DNA of 64,000 nt from Arabidopsis thaliana (taxonomy: Eukaryota; Streptophyta; Magnoliopsida; Brassicales; Brassicaceae). Shown here piece by piece: positions 1 to 10,162 of the stretch. Under the pieces are notes generated by a model. That model worked only from the letters and a program-made list of their open reading frames with translations, searched no databases and was not told the origin of the DNA. The position numbers and the translations under genes were made by a program. The stretch covers positions 5,022,001-5,086,000 of the forward strand of contig NC_003070.9 of NCBI RefSeq assembly GCF_000001735.4, written 5' to 3'. Position 1 is the stretch's first letter. Every line of letters starts with the position of its first letter.

Positions 1-1390
1 ATTTTAGGCAACAAGCTTTCTTATCTATATGTTCGAAATACTTAAATGATTATTAATTATTACCATATAGTCAATATTCTTAATGTATCATATCGAAAAA
101 TCTAAAGTGGATTTTACTTTTAAAATTTGAATTGAAAGAATAAACAAGTCTATAATTAGTAATTTTAAAATTACCAAGCTTCTACTACAATTTTTGAATT
201 ATAACAAGTACAATGAATCATTTTGTTTCAGCAAATTTAAATTTCGAATTAGAACAAGTATTGTCTCCAAATTTTATTTTATACTAAACCACCAATGTAT
301 AATTAGTTTAAATTAAATGAAACTAAAATATAATATAATACCTATTTTGTAAGATCAATGTCATTATGGGCCCGATGGTAAGCCCAGGTCGATTTGCACA
401 CAGTCAAATACATGACGTCATATAACATATATGACGTTTGTCAGCATTTTCTGGTCCGGGACAAAAGATCAGCAATCACTCGTACTGTAGTCAGTACTAG
501 TAATGTAATGCTCAAGTGTTTAGCATGTGGGAAAAATAAAACACATTTTCAGGTGGTTAGTGACGTGGATTGGTTAATAATTAACAATCGCTAGTGCTCT
601 CTTTTTTAAAGATTTCTTGAAATTAAATGGAACACCTTTTTTGTCAATCAAATGGAACACCTAACTACTAATTTACCGGTCCTTTCCATTATTTTTCATC
701 TCCAAACGACCAAGATCAACGTAGCTTTTGACCTTAGTGGGTTGGGTCCATGTTGGTAGACCATGGTTAAAAACTTAAAATTAAGTAATTAACAAAGCTG
801 AATAAACAACAATATTTTGAATTTTTTTCTTTCCTCATTTTTTAAAATATTGTTTTTGGGGGTGAGAATAGAGTGTTTTTTTCTTTAATTAAATAGATGA
901 AATACAAAATCAAACATGTAAAACTCCATAATATTATGTAACTTTGACTTGTAAATAACATCCAAATTTGATAAAACCTAATTTAAAATCAAGTATTTAT
1001 CAAATTTCAGTTCAAGATAAAATATTGAATTAACACCAGATTTAAGCCAACAATTCAAAATTTTAACCTAAAAACTTACATAATCTTTTTTTTTCCAAAT
1101 AAATTTAGATTAAATATAGTATGAATTTAGGATTTTTAAAAAAATATTATGCTATTATAATAAAATATATCTTTCTAATTTATATTCATGCATTTGATTC
1201 CTTATCTGTATCAACCATATACAATCAAATATAAGTCTCTGTTGTTAACAGAAAAAAGAAAAAGAAATGATTTTTTTATAAATTAATATAATGATGCAGA
1301 TCGTTGACGAATCGAAAATAGTCGGTTTAGGCGTCTAGCAACTTATATGGAACAACTTTTTAAGCCCAAGTGAAAAAGCCCAATAACAAA
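1..1390. other. Intergenic, upstream of the first SF3A1-like gene
   Basis: AT-rich intergenic DNA. The short open frame at 394-594 has no recognisable domain and I do not regard it as a gene. No transposon ends, tRNA or hairpin stood out. The last 100 bases hold promoter-like motifs, described separately. Confidence 0.6.
1361..1384 (+). promoter_or_regulatory. Paired AAGCCCA (site II-like) elements
   Basis: Two AAGCCCA motifs lie close together just upstream of the presumed leader exon of the first SF3A1-like gene. Such TGGGCY/GGCCCA elements are typical of broadly expressed plant genes for ribosomal, splicing and other housekeeping functions. The assignment rests on motif and position only. 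Confidence 0.4.
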
Positions 1391-1655
1391 CTTGAATACA
1401 GAGTATATATATATTCTAGGGTGCGGTTTCTTCCCTCGAAGATCGATTTCCATTGAATCCGTCTTGTACGCTTTTAGATCACGATTTGCTCCGTCCCTCT
1501 CTTCTTCTCCACGTCACGGCGATTCTCGCGGCGGTGCTATTCCTTATCGGTTGAGATACGGTATGTTTCTTAGGTCAATTATGCTCAATTTTGATTTTCC
1601 CAATGTCATCAGAATCTGATGCTAATGTGTTTTTTTTTTTTGCTCGCTGCAGAAA

Positions 1656-3955
1656 ATGTTCAATTCGATGAAGATACTACCACTGGAGGCTCCTCCTGCT
1701 GACGGGAATTTAGGTCCACTTCCTCCGTCGCAATTAACGGATGAAGAAATCAAAGAGAATGAGTTTCAAGGAGAGCAAAACAATTCAATTCAAACTCCCA
1801 TAGCTGTGGCTACTCATACGAATCCAATCGGAATCATTTATCCACCTCCAGAGATCCGAAAAATCGTCGAGACAACGGCTCAATTTGTTTCGCAAAACGG
1901 TTTGGCGTTTGGAAACAAAGTTAAAACAGAGAAAGCCAATAATGCTAATTTCAGCTTTTTGAAAAGTGATAATCCTTATCATGGCTTTTACCGGTACAAG
2001 GTCACTGAGTATAGTTGTCATATTCGTGACGGAGCTCAAGGTACTGATGTAGATGATACAGAAGATCCCAAACTTGATGATGAGTCTGATGCAAAACCTG
2101 ACCTTCAGGCTCAATTTAGGGCTCCTCGTAAGATTTTAGAAGCACCTGAACCTGAGAAGTATACTGTTAGACTTCCTGAAGGGATCATGGAGGCTGAGCT
2201 TGATATTATTAAGCACACGGCGCAGTTTGTGGCGCGGAATGGTCAATCGTTTTTAAGGGAATTGATGCGTAGAGAGGTGAATAATTCTCAGTTTCAGTTT
2301 ATGAAGCCAACACATAGTATGTTCACTTTTTTCACTTCTTTGGTTGATGCGTATTCTGAAGTATTGATGCCTCCCAGAGATTTGAAAGAAAAGCTGAGAA
2401 AGAGTGTTGCTGATTTGACGACTGTTCTCGAGCGTTGTTTGAATCGGCTTGAGTGGGATCGTTTCCAGGAGGAGGAGAAGAACAAAGAAGAGGATGAGAA
2501 AGAGAAGGAGAGAGTGCAGATGGTTATGATTGATTGGAAAGATTTTGCAGTTGTTGAGTCTATAGATTTTGCAGACGAGGAGGATAAAGATTTGCCAATG
2601 CCTATGACACTTGAGGAGGTTATTAGGAGGAGCAAAGTTTCAGCCATGGAAGAAGATGAAATTGTTGAGCCTGGAAAGGAAGTTGAGATGGATATGGATG
2701 AAGAAGAAGTTAAGCTTGTTGCAGAAGGAATGAGAGCAGCGAACCTGGAAGAGTATGTTGGCTCTGTGGAGATTGAAGAAGAAGCACCAATGAGAATTGT
2801 TAAGAACTGGAAGAGGCCTGAAGATAGGTTTCTGACAGAGAGAGATTCGAGTAAAGTTGTTATATCACGGATTACTGGTGAGCTGATTCCCATTACCGAG
2901 ATGTCTGAGCACATGAGGATTTCTCTTATTGATCCTAAGTTTAAAGAACAGAAGGATCGGATGTTTGCTAAGATTCGTGAGACAACTCTCGCACAAGATG
3001 ATGAGATTGCTAAAAACATTGTCGGGTTGGCCCGCCTCCGTCCTGATATCTTTGGAACAACAGAAGAAGAAGTTTCAAATGCTGTAAAAGCAGATATTGA
3101 GAAAAAAGATGAGCAACCGAAACAAGTAATATGGGATGGTCACACTGGAAGTATTGGTCGCACAGCAAACCAAGCCTTGACTCAGAACTCCAATGGAGAG
3201 CAAGGCGATGGCGTTTATGGTGATCCCAATAGCTTCCCTGGTCCAGCTGCTTTTCCTCCTCCTCGACCAGGTGTCCCAACTGTCCGGCCACTGCCACCAC
3301 CTCAAAATCTCGCCTTGAACCTTCCTCGTCCTCCTCCTTCTGTTCAGTACCCTGGTGCACCAAGGCCATTAGGTGTTCCAATGATGCAGCCCATGTATCA
3401 ACAACACCAGCTCTCTATGTCTGGGCCACATGGACATCCTTCAATGATGATGAGTCGACCACCACAAATGCAACCTGTTATGCGTGTGCCGCCTCCACCG
3501 GGATCTCAGTTTTCTCATATGCAAGTTCCTCAACCTTATGGTCAGCTTCCACCGCTTTCGATGGGGATGATGCAACCACCACCTATGGCTGAGATGCCTC
3601 CTCCTCCACCACCCGGGGAGGCACCACCGCCTCTTCCTGAGGAGCCAGAGCCAAAAAGACAGAAGCTCGATGAGTCAGCCCTTGTTCCAGAAGACCAGTT
3701 TCTTGCTCAGCATCCGGTAATATTTTCTTCGACTCTTGATTCATTTTCTTATCTTTTATCTTTCTTCTTTCGTTTGAGTTGTATCTTACCTGTTTTACAC
3801 ATTTTCAGGGTCCGGCTACAATCAGGGTTTCTAAGCCAAACGAGAATGATGGACAAGTCATGGAGATCACAGTGCAGTCGTTATCCGAAAACGTGGGAAG
3901 TTTGAAGGAGAAAATAGCTGGGGAAATGCAAATTCCAGCAAACAAACAGAAGTAA
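1656..3955 (+). CDS. SF3A1/Prp21-like SURP-domain splicing factor, C-terminally truncated copy
   Basis: Coding exons 1656-3716 and 3809-3955 give 735 aa, as I remember for AT1G14640. A leader intron runs 1561-1652, ending just before AAA-ATG. SF3A1 is the large subunit of SF3a in the U2 snRNP and helps branch-site recognition in the nucleus. Two SURP modules are visible (about residues 65-120 and 180-235, each with TAQFV..NG), then an acidic region and a Pro/Met-rich tail. The sister gene downstream encodes an 85-residue ubiquitin-like C-terminus. Here the frame stops after 48 residues of that exon, at TAA 3953-3955. Sister homology continues past the stop to an intact-looking terminator at 4063-4065, so the copy carries a 1-bp deletion. 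It may be a partly functional or decaying duplicate. The family call is secure; function of the shortened protein is unknown. Confidence 0.9.
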
Positions 3956-4065
3956 GTGGAAAATCTGGATTCTTAAAGGACAACATGTCGCTTGCTCATT
4001 ACAATGTGGGAGCAGGAGAAATCCTTACACTGTCTTTGAGAGAACGTGGTGGGAGAAAGAGATAG

Positions 4066-4679
4066 AGACAACTGGTGGATTCAGGGAAATGCCTTTTAAT
4101 CTCTTAATTCAAATTAGGTGTTCCTTAATAGATGTTTTTTATTGGTGGCCAAAGCTATATGTACTGCCTGCTCTTTATTCTAGCTCATTATATCTCTACT
4201 GTTACTGACTTAGGTTTGTTTTGGATTTGCAGCTAGTTTTGGGGCAACGCTTTGCTCTGTAATCTTAAAATAACATATTGGATACTTTGGTTTATGCGTT
4301 CTTACTACTGTTAAGCATTTTTAGTGAAGCTTTGTTTCTCTTCTTTGTAGGTACCATACGAGGATGCTGCCTTGCTTGTTTTCTGCGGGATCATCATTGT
4401 CGAAGGTACACACGCAATTAGAATAGCTAAGATGTTAGTTGAAACATTGAGAACCTTGTAGGCTTTAAAAGATAGGTTATCTTTTCTGGTTGTAGAAATT
4501 GTTTGGTTCTACGCTGATGCTGCCACCTCCTGAGACCAGAAGTCCTTGTCTCGGCTAAGTTTGTTTCCAAACACGGTTAGAGTAGAGTATGAGAAGAGGA
4601 TTATAAATATTATCGTCCATAGTGCTAAAATTTTAACTTTTTGAGATGCTCAGATCAAGTTTTTGATAGAGTTCCTCTA
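4066..4679 (+). other. 3' flank of the first SF3A1-like copy, part of the duplicated unit
   Basis: Up to about 4460 this stretch still aligns by eye with the 3' flank of the second copy. One example is the GATGTTAGTTGAAACATTG block near 4432, matched near 8920. The tandem duplication therefore included about 400 bases of 3' flanking DNA. Nothing coding is seen. Confidence 0.6.
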
Positions 4680-4892
4680 AAAGATACGGTTAGACTTTTG
4701 TGAAGGGATATTATCAAGCTTACAGTACAGTCAGTGGCGCTTAAATGGGAGATCGTTCTTCAAGAGATTGATCACGAGTAGAGAGATTAACAATCGTTGG
4801 TTTTACTTTTTGAAGCAAACTCATAGATTGTTTGCATTTTTCACTGATTTGGTTGATGCGTATACGAAATTATTAATGCCTCCCCAATAGTT
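4680..4892 (+). pseudogene. Relic of a third SF3A1-like copy (second SURP module)
   Basis: About 210 bases align by eye with the SURP2-coding part of both neighbours (about 2160-2375 and 6605-6825). Shared blocks include GGTTAGACTT...TGAAGGGAT, ATTATCAAGCTTACAGTACAG, AGAGAGATTAACAATC, and TTTTTCACTGATTTGGTTGATGCGTAT followed by ATTAATGCCTCCC. About 20 bases are missing near the start, and in-frame stops occur. It resembles the second gene slightly more (GCTTACAG/GCTCACAG, AACAATC). No start, splice sites or flanking exons remain. I infer a remnant of a third tandem copy, or of a partial duplication with deletion. Confidence 0.8.
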
Positions 4893-5640
4893 TGCAGCTG
4901 AATTGGAACAGATTTGAGGAACCGTGGTTAAGCTTTCTGAATTCCTTACTCATAATAATAACACTGTGCATAAGCTTTTTAGATTAGGTTGTCCGGTTAA
5001 AAAACAACAAAATTGGTTTAAGTTCTCTGTTTTGCATTTTCGTGCTTTTTGTTCTTTGGCCTTTTCCCCCTTAGCAAACCTCTTTGTTCTTTTAACAAGA
5101 ATAATCGATTGACCCTGGCCTTATCCTGAAAATTTAGATGGTTTATAATGTGACGCAACAAATCATCTATATATTCTTAAATTTGTGTTTGTTCACCCAA
5201 GGTTTCAGGTGATATTCCTTCCACAGGTTCATTTGACTTTAACTCATGAAGTCTCTAGGACTTTTTTCGAAAGTGTGATCTCAGAAGAGCAAATGAGTTT
5301 TGCGATTGAGTCAACGAATAGTTAAAATGTTTGGAAATTGGAACACTGTTATGATGTAGTTCAATAGCACTCCCAGCTTTAGAGTAAAAAAACATGATCA
5401 TGCGACTTTGCAGAGACAGCGGAAAAAAACAGAGAAAACTTTGTCATTTAAGTACCTAGTTTTGTTGATAAAAAAAAAAAAGTACCCAGTCCTTCCGGAT
5501 CCAAAACTTTCAAGCTTGTATTACAGATCGGATCCAAAACTTTCAAACTTCTACCATTATTCCTGTCTAATCGAACGAAATTCCAAGCCCGTTAAAGGCC
5601 CATTAACCAGCTGGATACGAAGTTTGGTTCATAAATCCTA
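4893..5640. other. Intergenic between SURP relic and second SF3A1-like gene
   Basis: Mostly unstructured AT-rich sequence. A near-duplicate of GATCCAAAACTTTCAA occurs at about 5498 and 5531. The small open frames here look like chance frames. No further SF3A1-like blocks were recognised. Confidence 0.5.
5584..5603 (+). promoter_or_regulatory. AAGCCC / GGCCCATTA (site II / UP1-like) promoter element
   Basis: An AAGCCC and a GGCCCATTA lie 10 bases apart, roughly 50-100 bases upstream of the presumed leader exon of the second SF3A1-like gene. The first copy has the related paired AAGCCCA arrangement, which fits housekeeping promoters on both copies. Confidence 0.4.
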
Positions 5641-6076
5641 GGGCTCAATTTAATCTGTTTCATTAAAGAGAGTATCTTCTTCTTCATTTTCCTTCTACTG
5701 TTAGTTCTATCGACTTTCATCAAATCGTCCGTCTTGTAAGCAAGCTTCACATCTCCAACTGGTTCGTCCGCCGGTTCTTCTCGACGTCGCGGCGGAACTG
5801 TTTCTTCCCGACTGAGGTGCGGTGTTTCTAATCCCTTTCTAAAACCCTCAGCTGGATTCCTTTGCCGTTTCCTCTTTTTTTTTTCACTGTCGATCTCTTT
5901 CTCTCGCATCTTAGTTTCCGGATTTTATCCTTGTCCAATCGGAATAATCATAGGACTTTAACTTTTATCAACCGATTTCAGTAGATTTGATAGTTTATAC
6001 TTTCTACAGCTGAGTTTTAACCAATGAATTAGGTCTAAAAGTTATCATGAACTTTGATGTTTCTGGTTGCAGAAAA

Positions 6077-8520
6077 ATGTTCAGCTCGATGCAGATACTG
6101 CCACTGGAGGCTCCTCCTACGGATGGGAAGTTAGGTCCACTTCCTCCGTCGCAATTAACAGATCAGGAAGTCGAAGAGAGGGAGTTGCAAGCAGAGCAAA
6201 ATAATTCAAATCTAGCTCCTCCGGCGGCTGTTGCTACTCACACGAGGACTATCGGAATCATTCATCCACCTCCAGATATCAGAACTATTGTTGAGAAAAC
6301 GGCTCAGTTTGTCTCCAAAAACGGTTTGGAGTTTGAAAAGAGGATTATTGTTAGTAATGAAAAGAATGCTAAGTTCAACTTTTTGAAGAGCTCAGATCCT
6401 TATCATGCCTTTTACCAGCACAAGCTCACTGAATACCGTGCTCAGAATAAAGACGGAGCTCAGGGTACTGATGATTCAGATGGTACTACAGATCCCCAAC
6501 TTGATACTGGAGCTGCTGATGAGTCTGAAGCTGGTGATACACAACCCGACCTTCAGGCTCAATTTAGGATTCCTTCTAAGCCTTTGGAAGCTCCGGAACC
6601 TGAGAAGTATACAGTTAGACTTCCTGAAGGGATCACGGGTGAAGAGCTTGATATTATTAAGCTCACAGCACAGTTTGTGGCACGGAATGGGAAATCGTTT
6701 CTAACGGGATTGTCGAATAGAGAGAACAACAATCCTCAGTTTCATTTTATGAAGCCAACACACAGCATGTTCACTTTTTTTACTTCTCTGGTTGATGCGT
6801 ATTCGGAAGTATTAATGCCTCCCAAAGATTTGAAAGAAAAGCTGAGAAAGAGTGCTGCTGATTTGACGACTGTTCTTGAGCGTTGTTTGCATCGTTTGGA
6901 ATGGGATCGTTCCCAGGAGCAGCAGAAGAAGAAAGAAGAGGATGAGAAAGAGCTTGAGCGAGTGCAGATGGCTATGATTGATTGGCATGATTTTGTGGTT
7001 GTTGAGTCGATAGATTTTGCGGACGAGGAAGATGAAGAGTTGCCACCGCCTATGACACTTGACGAGGTTATAAGGAGGAGCAAAGCATCAGCCATGGAAG
7101 AAGATGAAATTGTTGAGCCTGGAAAGGAGGTCGAAATGGAAATGGACGAAGAAGAAGTTAAGCTTGTTGCAGAAGGAATGAGAGCAGCAAACCTAGAAGA
7201 GAATGTTAAGATTGAAAATGTACATGATGAAGAAGCACCTATGAGAATTGTTAAGAACTGGAAGAGGCCAGAAGACAGGATCCCAACAGAGAGAGATCCA
7301 ACTAAAGTTGTTATATCACCAATTACTGGAGAGCTGATTCCCATTAACGAGATGTCTGAGCACATGAGGATTTCTCTTATTGATCCTAAGTTCAAAGAAC
7401 AGAAGGATCGGATGTTTGCTAAGATTCGTGAGACCACTCTTGCACAAGATGATGAGATTGCTAAAAACATAGTCGGGTTGGCCCGCCTGCGTCCTGATAT
7501 CTTTGGAACAACCGAAGAAGAAGTCTCAAATGCTGTAAAAGCAGAGATTGAGAAGAAGAAAGATGAGCAGCCCAAGCAAGTGATATGGGATGGTCACACA
7601 GGAAGTATTGGTCGCACAGCAAACCAAGCCTTGAGTCAGAACGCTAATGGAGAGGAGCAAGGTGATGGCGTTTACGGAGATCCCAATAGCTTCCCTGGTC
7701 CAGCTGCTCTTCCACCTCCTCGACCAGGTGTCCCAATAGTCCGACCATTGCCACCACCTCCTAATCTCGCCTTGAACCTCCCTCGTCCTCCCCCTTCTGC
7801 TCAGTACCCCGGTGCACCAAGGCCACTAGGTGTTCCGATGATGCAGCCCATGCATCAACAACACCAGCTCACAATGCCAGGGCCACCAGGACACCCGCAG
7901 ATGATGATGAACCGACCACCACAGATGCAGCCTGGTATGCATGTGCCACCTCCACCGGGATCTCAGTTTGCTCATCATATGCAAATTCCTAGACCTTATG
8001 GTCAGCTTCCACCATCTGCAATGGGGATGATGCAACCACCACCTATGCCTGGGATGGCTCCTCCTCCACCACCCGAGGAGGCTCCACCACCTCTTCCTGA
8101 GGAACCAGAGGCAAAGAGACAAAAGTTCGATGAGTCAGCCCTTGTTCCAGAAGACCAGTTTCTTGCTCAGCATCCGGTAATGTGTTCTTCAGTCTTTTGA
8201 ATCATTTTCTTAGCCATTTTCTTTCCTCTGAGTTGTATCTTACCTGTTTTGTACATTTTCAGGGTCCGGCTACAATCAGGGTTTCTAAGCCAAACGAGAA
8301 TGATGGACAATTTATGGAGATCACAGTGCAGTCGTTATCTGAAAACGTGGGAAGTTTGAAGGAGAAAATAGCTGGGGAGATTCAAATCCCAGCAAACAAA
8401 CAGAAGTTGAGTGGAAAAGCAGGGTTCTTAAAGGACAACATGTCGCTTGCACATTACAATGTCGGAGCAGGAGAAATCCTAACATTGTCTTTGAGGGAAC
8501 GTGGTGGGAGAAAGAGATAG
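6077..8520 (+). CDS. Splicing factor 3A subunit 1 (SF3A1/Prp21 homologue), full-length copy
   Basis: Exons 6077-8176 and 8263-8520 give 785 aa, the length I recall for AT1G14650. A leader intron is likely at 5822-6072. The in-frame ATG at 6047 lies inside that intron, so I chose 6077, which matches the sister protein (MFSSMQ against MFNSMK). Domains: SURP1 about 68-120, SURP2 about 188-242, a Glu-rich charged region about 280-420, the conserved SF3A1 core (MRISLIDPKFKEQ), a Pro/Met-rich linker about 545-690, and a C-terminal ubiquitin-like domain 701-785 ending in GGRKR. In the family, SURP2 binds SF3A3 and the ubiquitin-like domain contacts U1 snRNA stem-loop 4. It acts in the nucleus in U2 snRNP. 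This is probably the copy that keeps ancestral function. Confidence 0.95.
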
Positions 8521-9499
8521 AGAGACAGCTGGTCTACGCAGGGAAATGCTTTTTGATCTCTTATTCTTCTCTAGATGTTTAAATTGATGGCCAAAACTAT
8601 ATGTACTACTCTCTCGTTCACACATCTTTACTCTTGGCTCATCATATCTCTGCTATCTATGGAGTTTTAGAAAAAGTAGAGTGATTATTACTGACTTAAG
8701 CTTGTTTTGGATTTGCAGCTGAGGCAACATTTCGCTCTGTAATCTTAAAAAAAGAATGTGATACTTTCCTTTGTCTCTGTCTTTGTGTGTTCTTACTATG
8801 GTTAAGCTTCTTTTAGTGCAGTTTGGCTTCTCTTCTCTGTAGGTACGATATGAGGATGCTGTTTTCCTTTTTTCCAAGGGCTTATCGTTGTCACAGGTAT
8901 GGAATTAGATTAGATAAGATGTTAGTTGAAACATTGGGAATATATTGCTTTAGCTAGTGTACTAATTTTGGTTTTTACCGTATCAGTCACTTGTAGTATT
9001 AAACAAGGCTACATAAGATTGGTAAGCTTGAAATGATATGAGAAAATTAGAAAAACTGAAACAGACTTCGAGTTTGTGTTGAAAATTCAGAATTACTAAA
9101 GAAAAGTAAAGTTACAAAAGCTGAGTAGCTTATACATGAACTATTACAAGAAGTTGAATAAAAAGAGCTGAGTAGCTTATACAAAAGCTGAGTAGCGTAT
9201 ACATGAACTATTACAACATTCTGAGATGACCCCTTCCCTCTTGGTGACTCAGAGACCATCCATTGAGCTTATGGTCTTTGACTTATTGGTGGTACAAAAC
9301 AAGTTGAATAAAAAAACTGAGAATTGGGTTTTGAATCTAATTTCATCCTAATTGAGTTTTGGTTTGGTCCTATAAATGTCCTTAAGGCTTGATGGTTTCA
9401 AGAGAAGGTGTGACATAAGAAGATGAGGGAGATGATCGGAGACATGATTGTGTATTTTTACGAGAAGGGAAACAAAGACAAGAAAAGAAGACAACACTC
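8521..9499. other. 3' flank of the second SF3A1-like gene and intergenic DNA
   Basis: The first about 425 bases (to about 8945) align with the 3' flank of the first copy and mark the right edge of the duplicated unit. After that comes AT-rich DNA with a short direct repeat at 9117-9217, listed separately. Confidence 0.5.
9117..9217. repeat. Short direct repeat, about 30-bp unit, 2.6 copies
   Basis: The unit AAAGCTGAGTAGCTTATACA followed by TGAACTATTACAA starts at 9117 and returns nearly intact at 9184 (one base changed). A partial copy, AGCTGAGTAGCTTATACA, lies between them at about 9166. It is non-coding and looks like local slippage or duplication. Confidence 0.85.
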
Positions 9500-9799
9500 A
9501 TGACTCTTTTAAGAACTTGTCCTCTCTTTGGGACTAGACAAGCTTCTCTTTCACCCATTTCTCTCTCTCAGCCCGGTTTATGTCGGTTTGGTTTTAGTAC
9601 TAGAGATGATGATGTGTCTCTGCAAGCTGGAACTGCCGACGTGAGAGTTTATAGTGAAGAAGAGTTGGGTGAGTTAAAAGAACCGCGTGAAAATTCTCAA
9701 GACGCGTTGGCTCGTTCTTATATTTTTGTTCCTATTGCAAATTCGTTTATAATTTGGGAATTTATATATTTCTGGGATCTAGATTTGTTTTGCATATAA
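9500..9799 (+). CDS. Small hypothetical ORF with presequence-like N-terminus (doubtful)
   Basis: An ATG-initiated 99-aa frame. The first 40 residues are rich in Ser, Leu and Arg with few acids and end in GFSTRDDD, resembling a mitochondrial presequence. An acidic stretch (about residues 52-66, EEELGELKEPRENSQD) follows, then a hydrophobic end that may be intron read-through. I do not recognise the family. It could be a first exon, a gene fragment or chance; no downstream exon was found before the NHX8 3' end. Low confidence that it is translated. Confidence 0.25.
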   Translation: MTLLRTCPLFGTRQASLSPISLSQPGLCRFGFSTRDDDVSLQAGTADVRVYSEEELGELKEPRENSQDALARSYIFVPIANSFIIWEFIYFWDLDLFCI

Positions 9800-10162
9800 G
9801 TGATTAATATAGGTTTAACTTTAAAGTGTACTGTCAGAGTTTGAAGTAGTCAAGACTTTTTCTTTCTTTGGTTCCAAGTTAACGCGTTTTTGGCTTAGAG
9901 AGCGACCATGATTTGTTTTTTCGTTGATGTTTTTTTCCCTTTACGGATTTAACCATTATCGTTCTTATTTTCCTTTTCAAAGCCAAAAAGGATTGATTGA
10001 AATGATTATACGAGTTCATGAATTCGATCCCTGTAATTATGAAACAAGTTAAAAACTATACGAATGGACTGTTTTTGGTCATAGATCGAACGAGCTCATG
10101 ACTCGATCCTGGAACCAGATTCTACTCTAGTTGATTCTGACAAGGATACCTAAAGTCTCAGT
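9800..10162. other. 3' flank of NHX8
   Basis: No gene recognised. A degenerate pair, ACGAGTTCATGAATTCGATCC near 10009 and ACGAGCTCATGACTCGATCC near 10090, is present. I looked here on the minus strand for remnants of the SOS1 cyclic-nucleotide-binding tail and saw none. Confidence 0.4.

Noticed and set aside
2294-3019. 241-aa minus-strand frame inside the first SF3A1-like gene
   Set aside because: Ser-rich antisense shadow of the Glu/Asp-rich coding strand; the second copy shows the same shadow at 6742-7575, so conservation follows from the sense gene.
6047-6076. Upstream in-frame ATG extending SF3A1 by ten residues
   Set aside because: Lies within the leader intron just before the TTGCAG acceptor; sister protein begins at the downstream ATG.
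6742-7575. 277-aa minus-strand frame inside the second SF3A1-like gene
   Set aside because: Mirror of the acidic coding strand, no domain, no promoter or splice signals.
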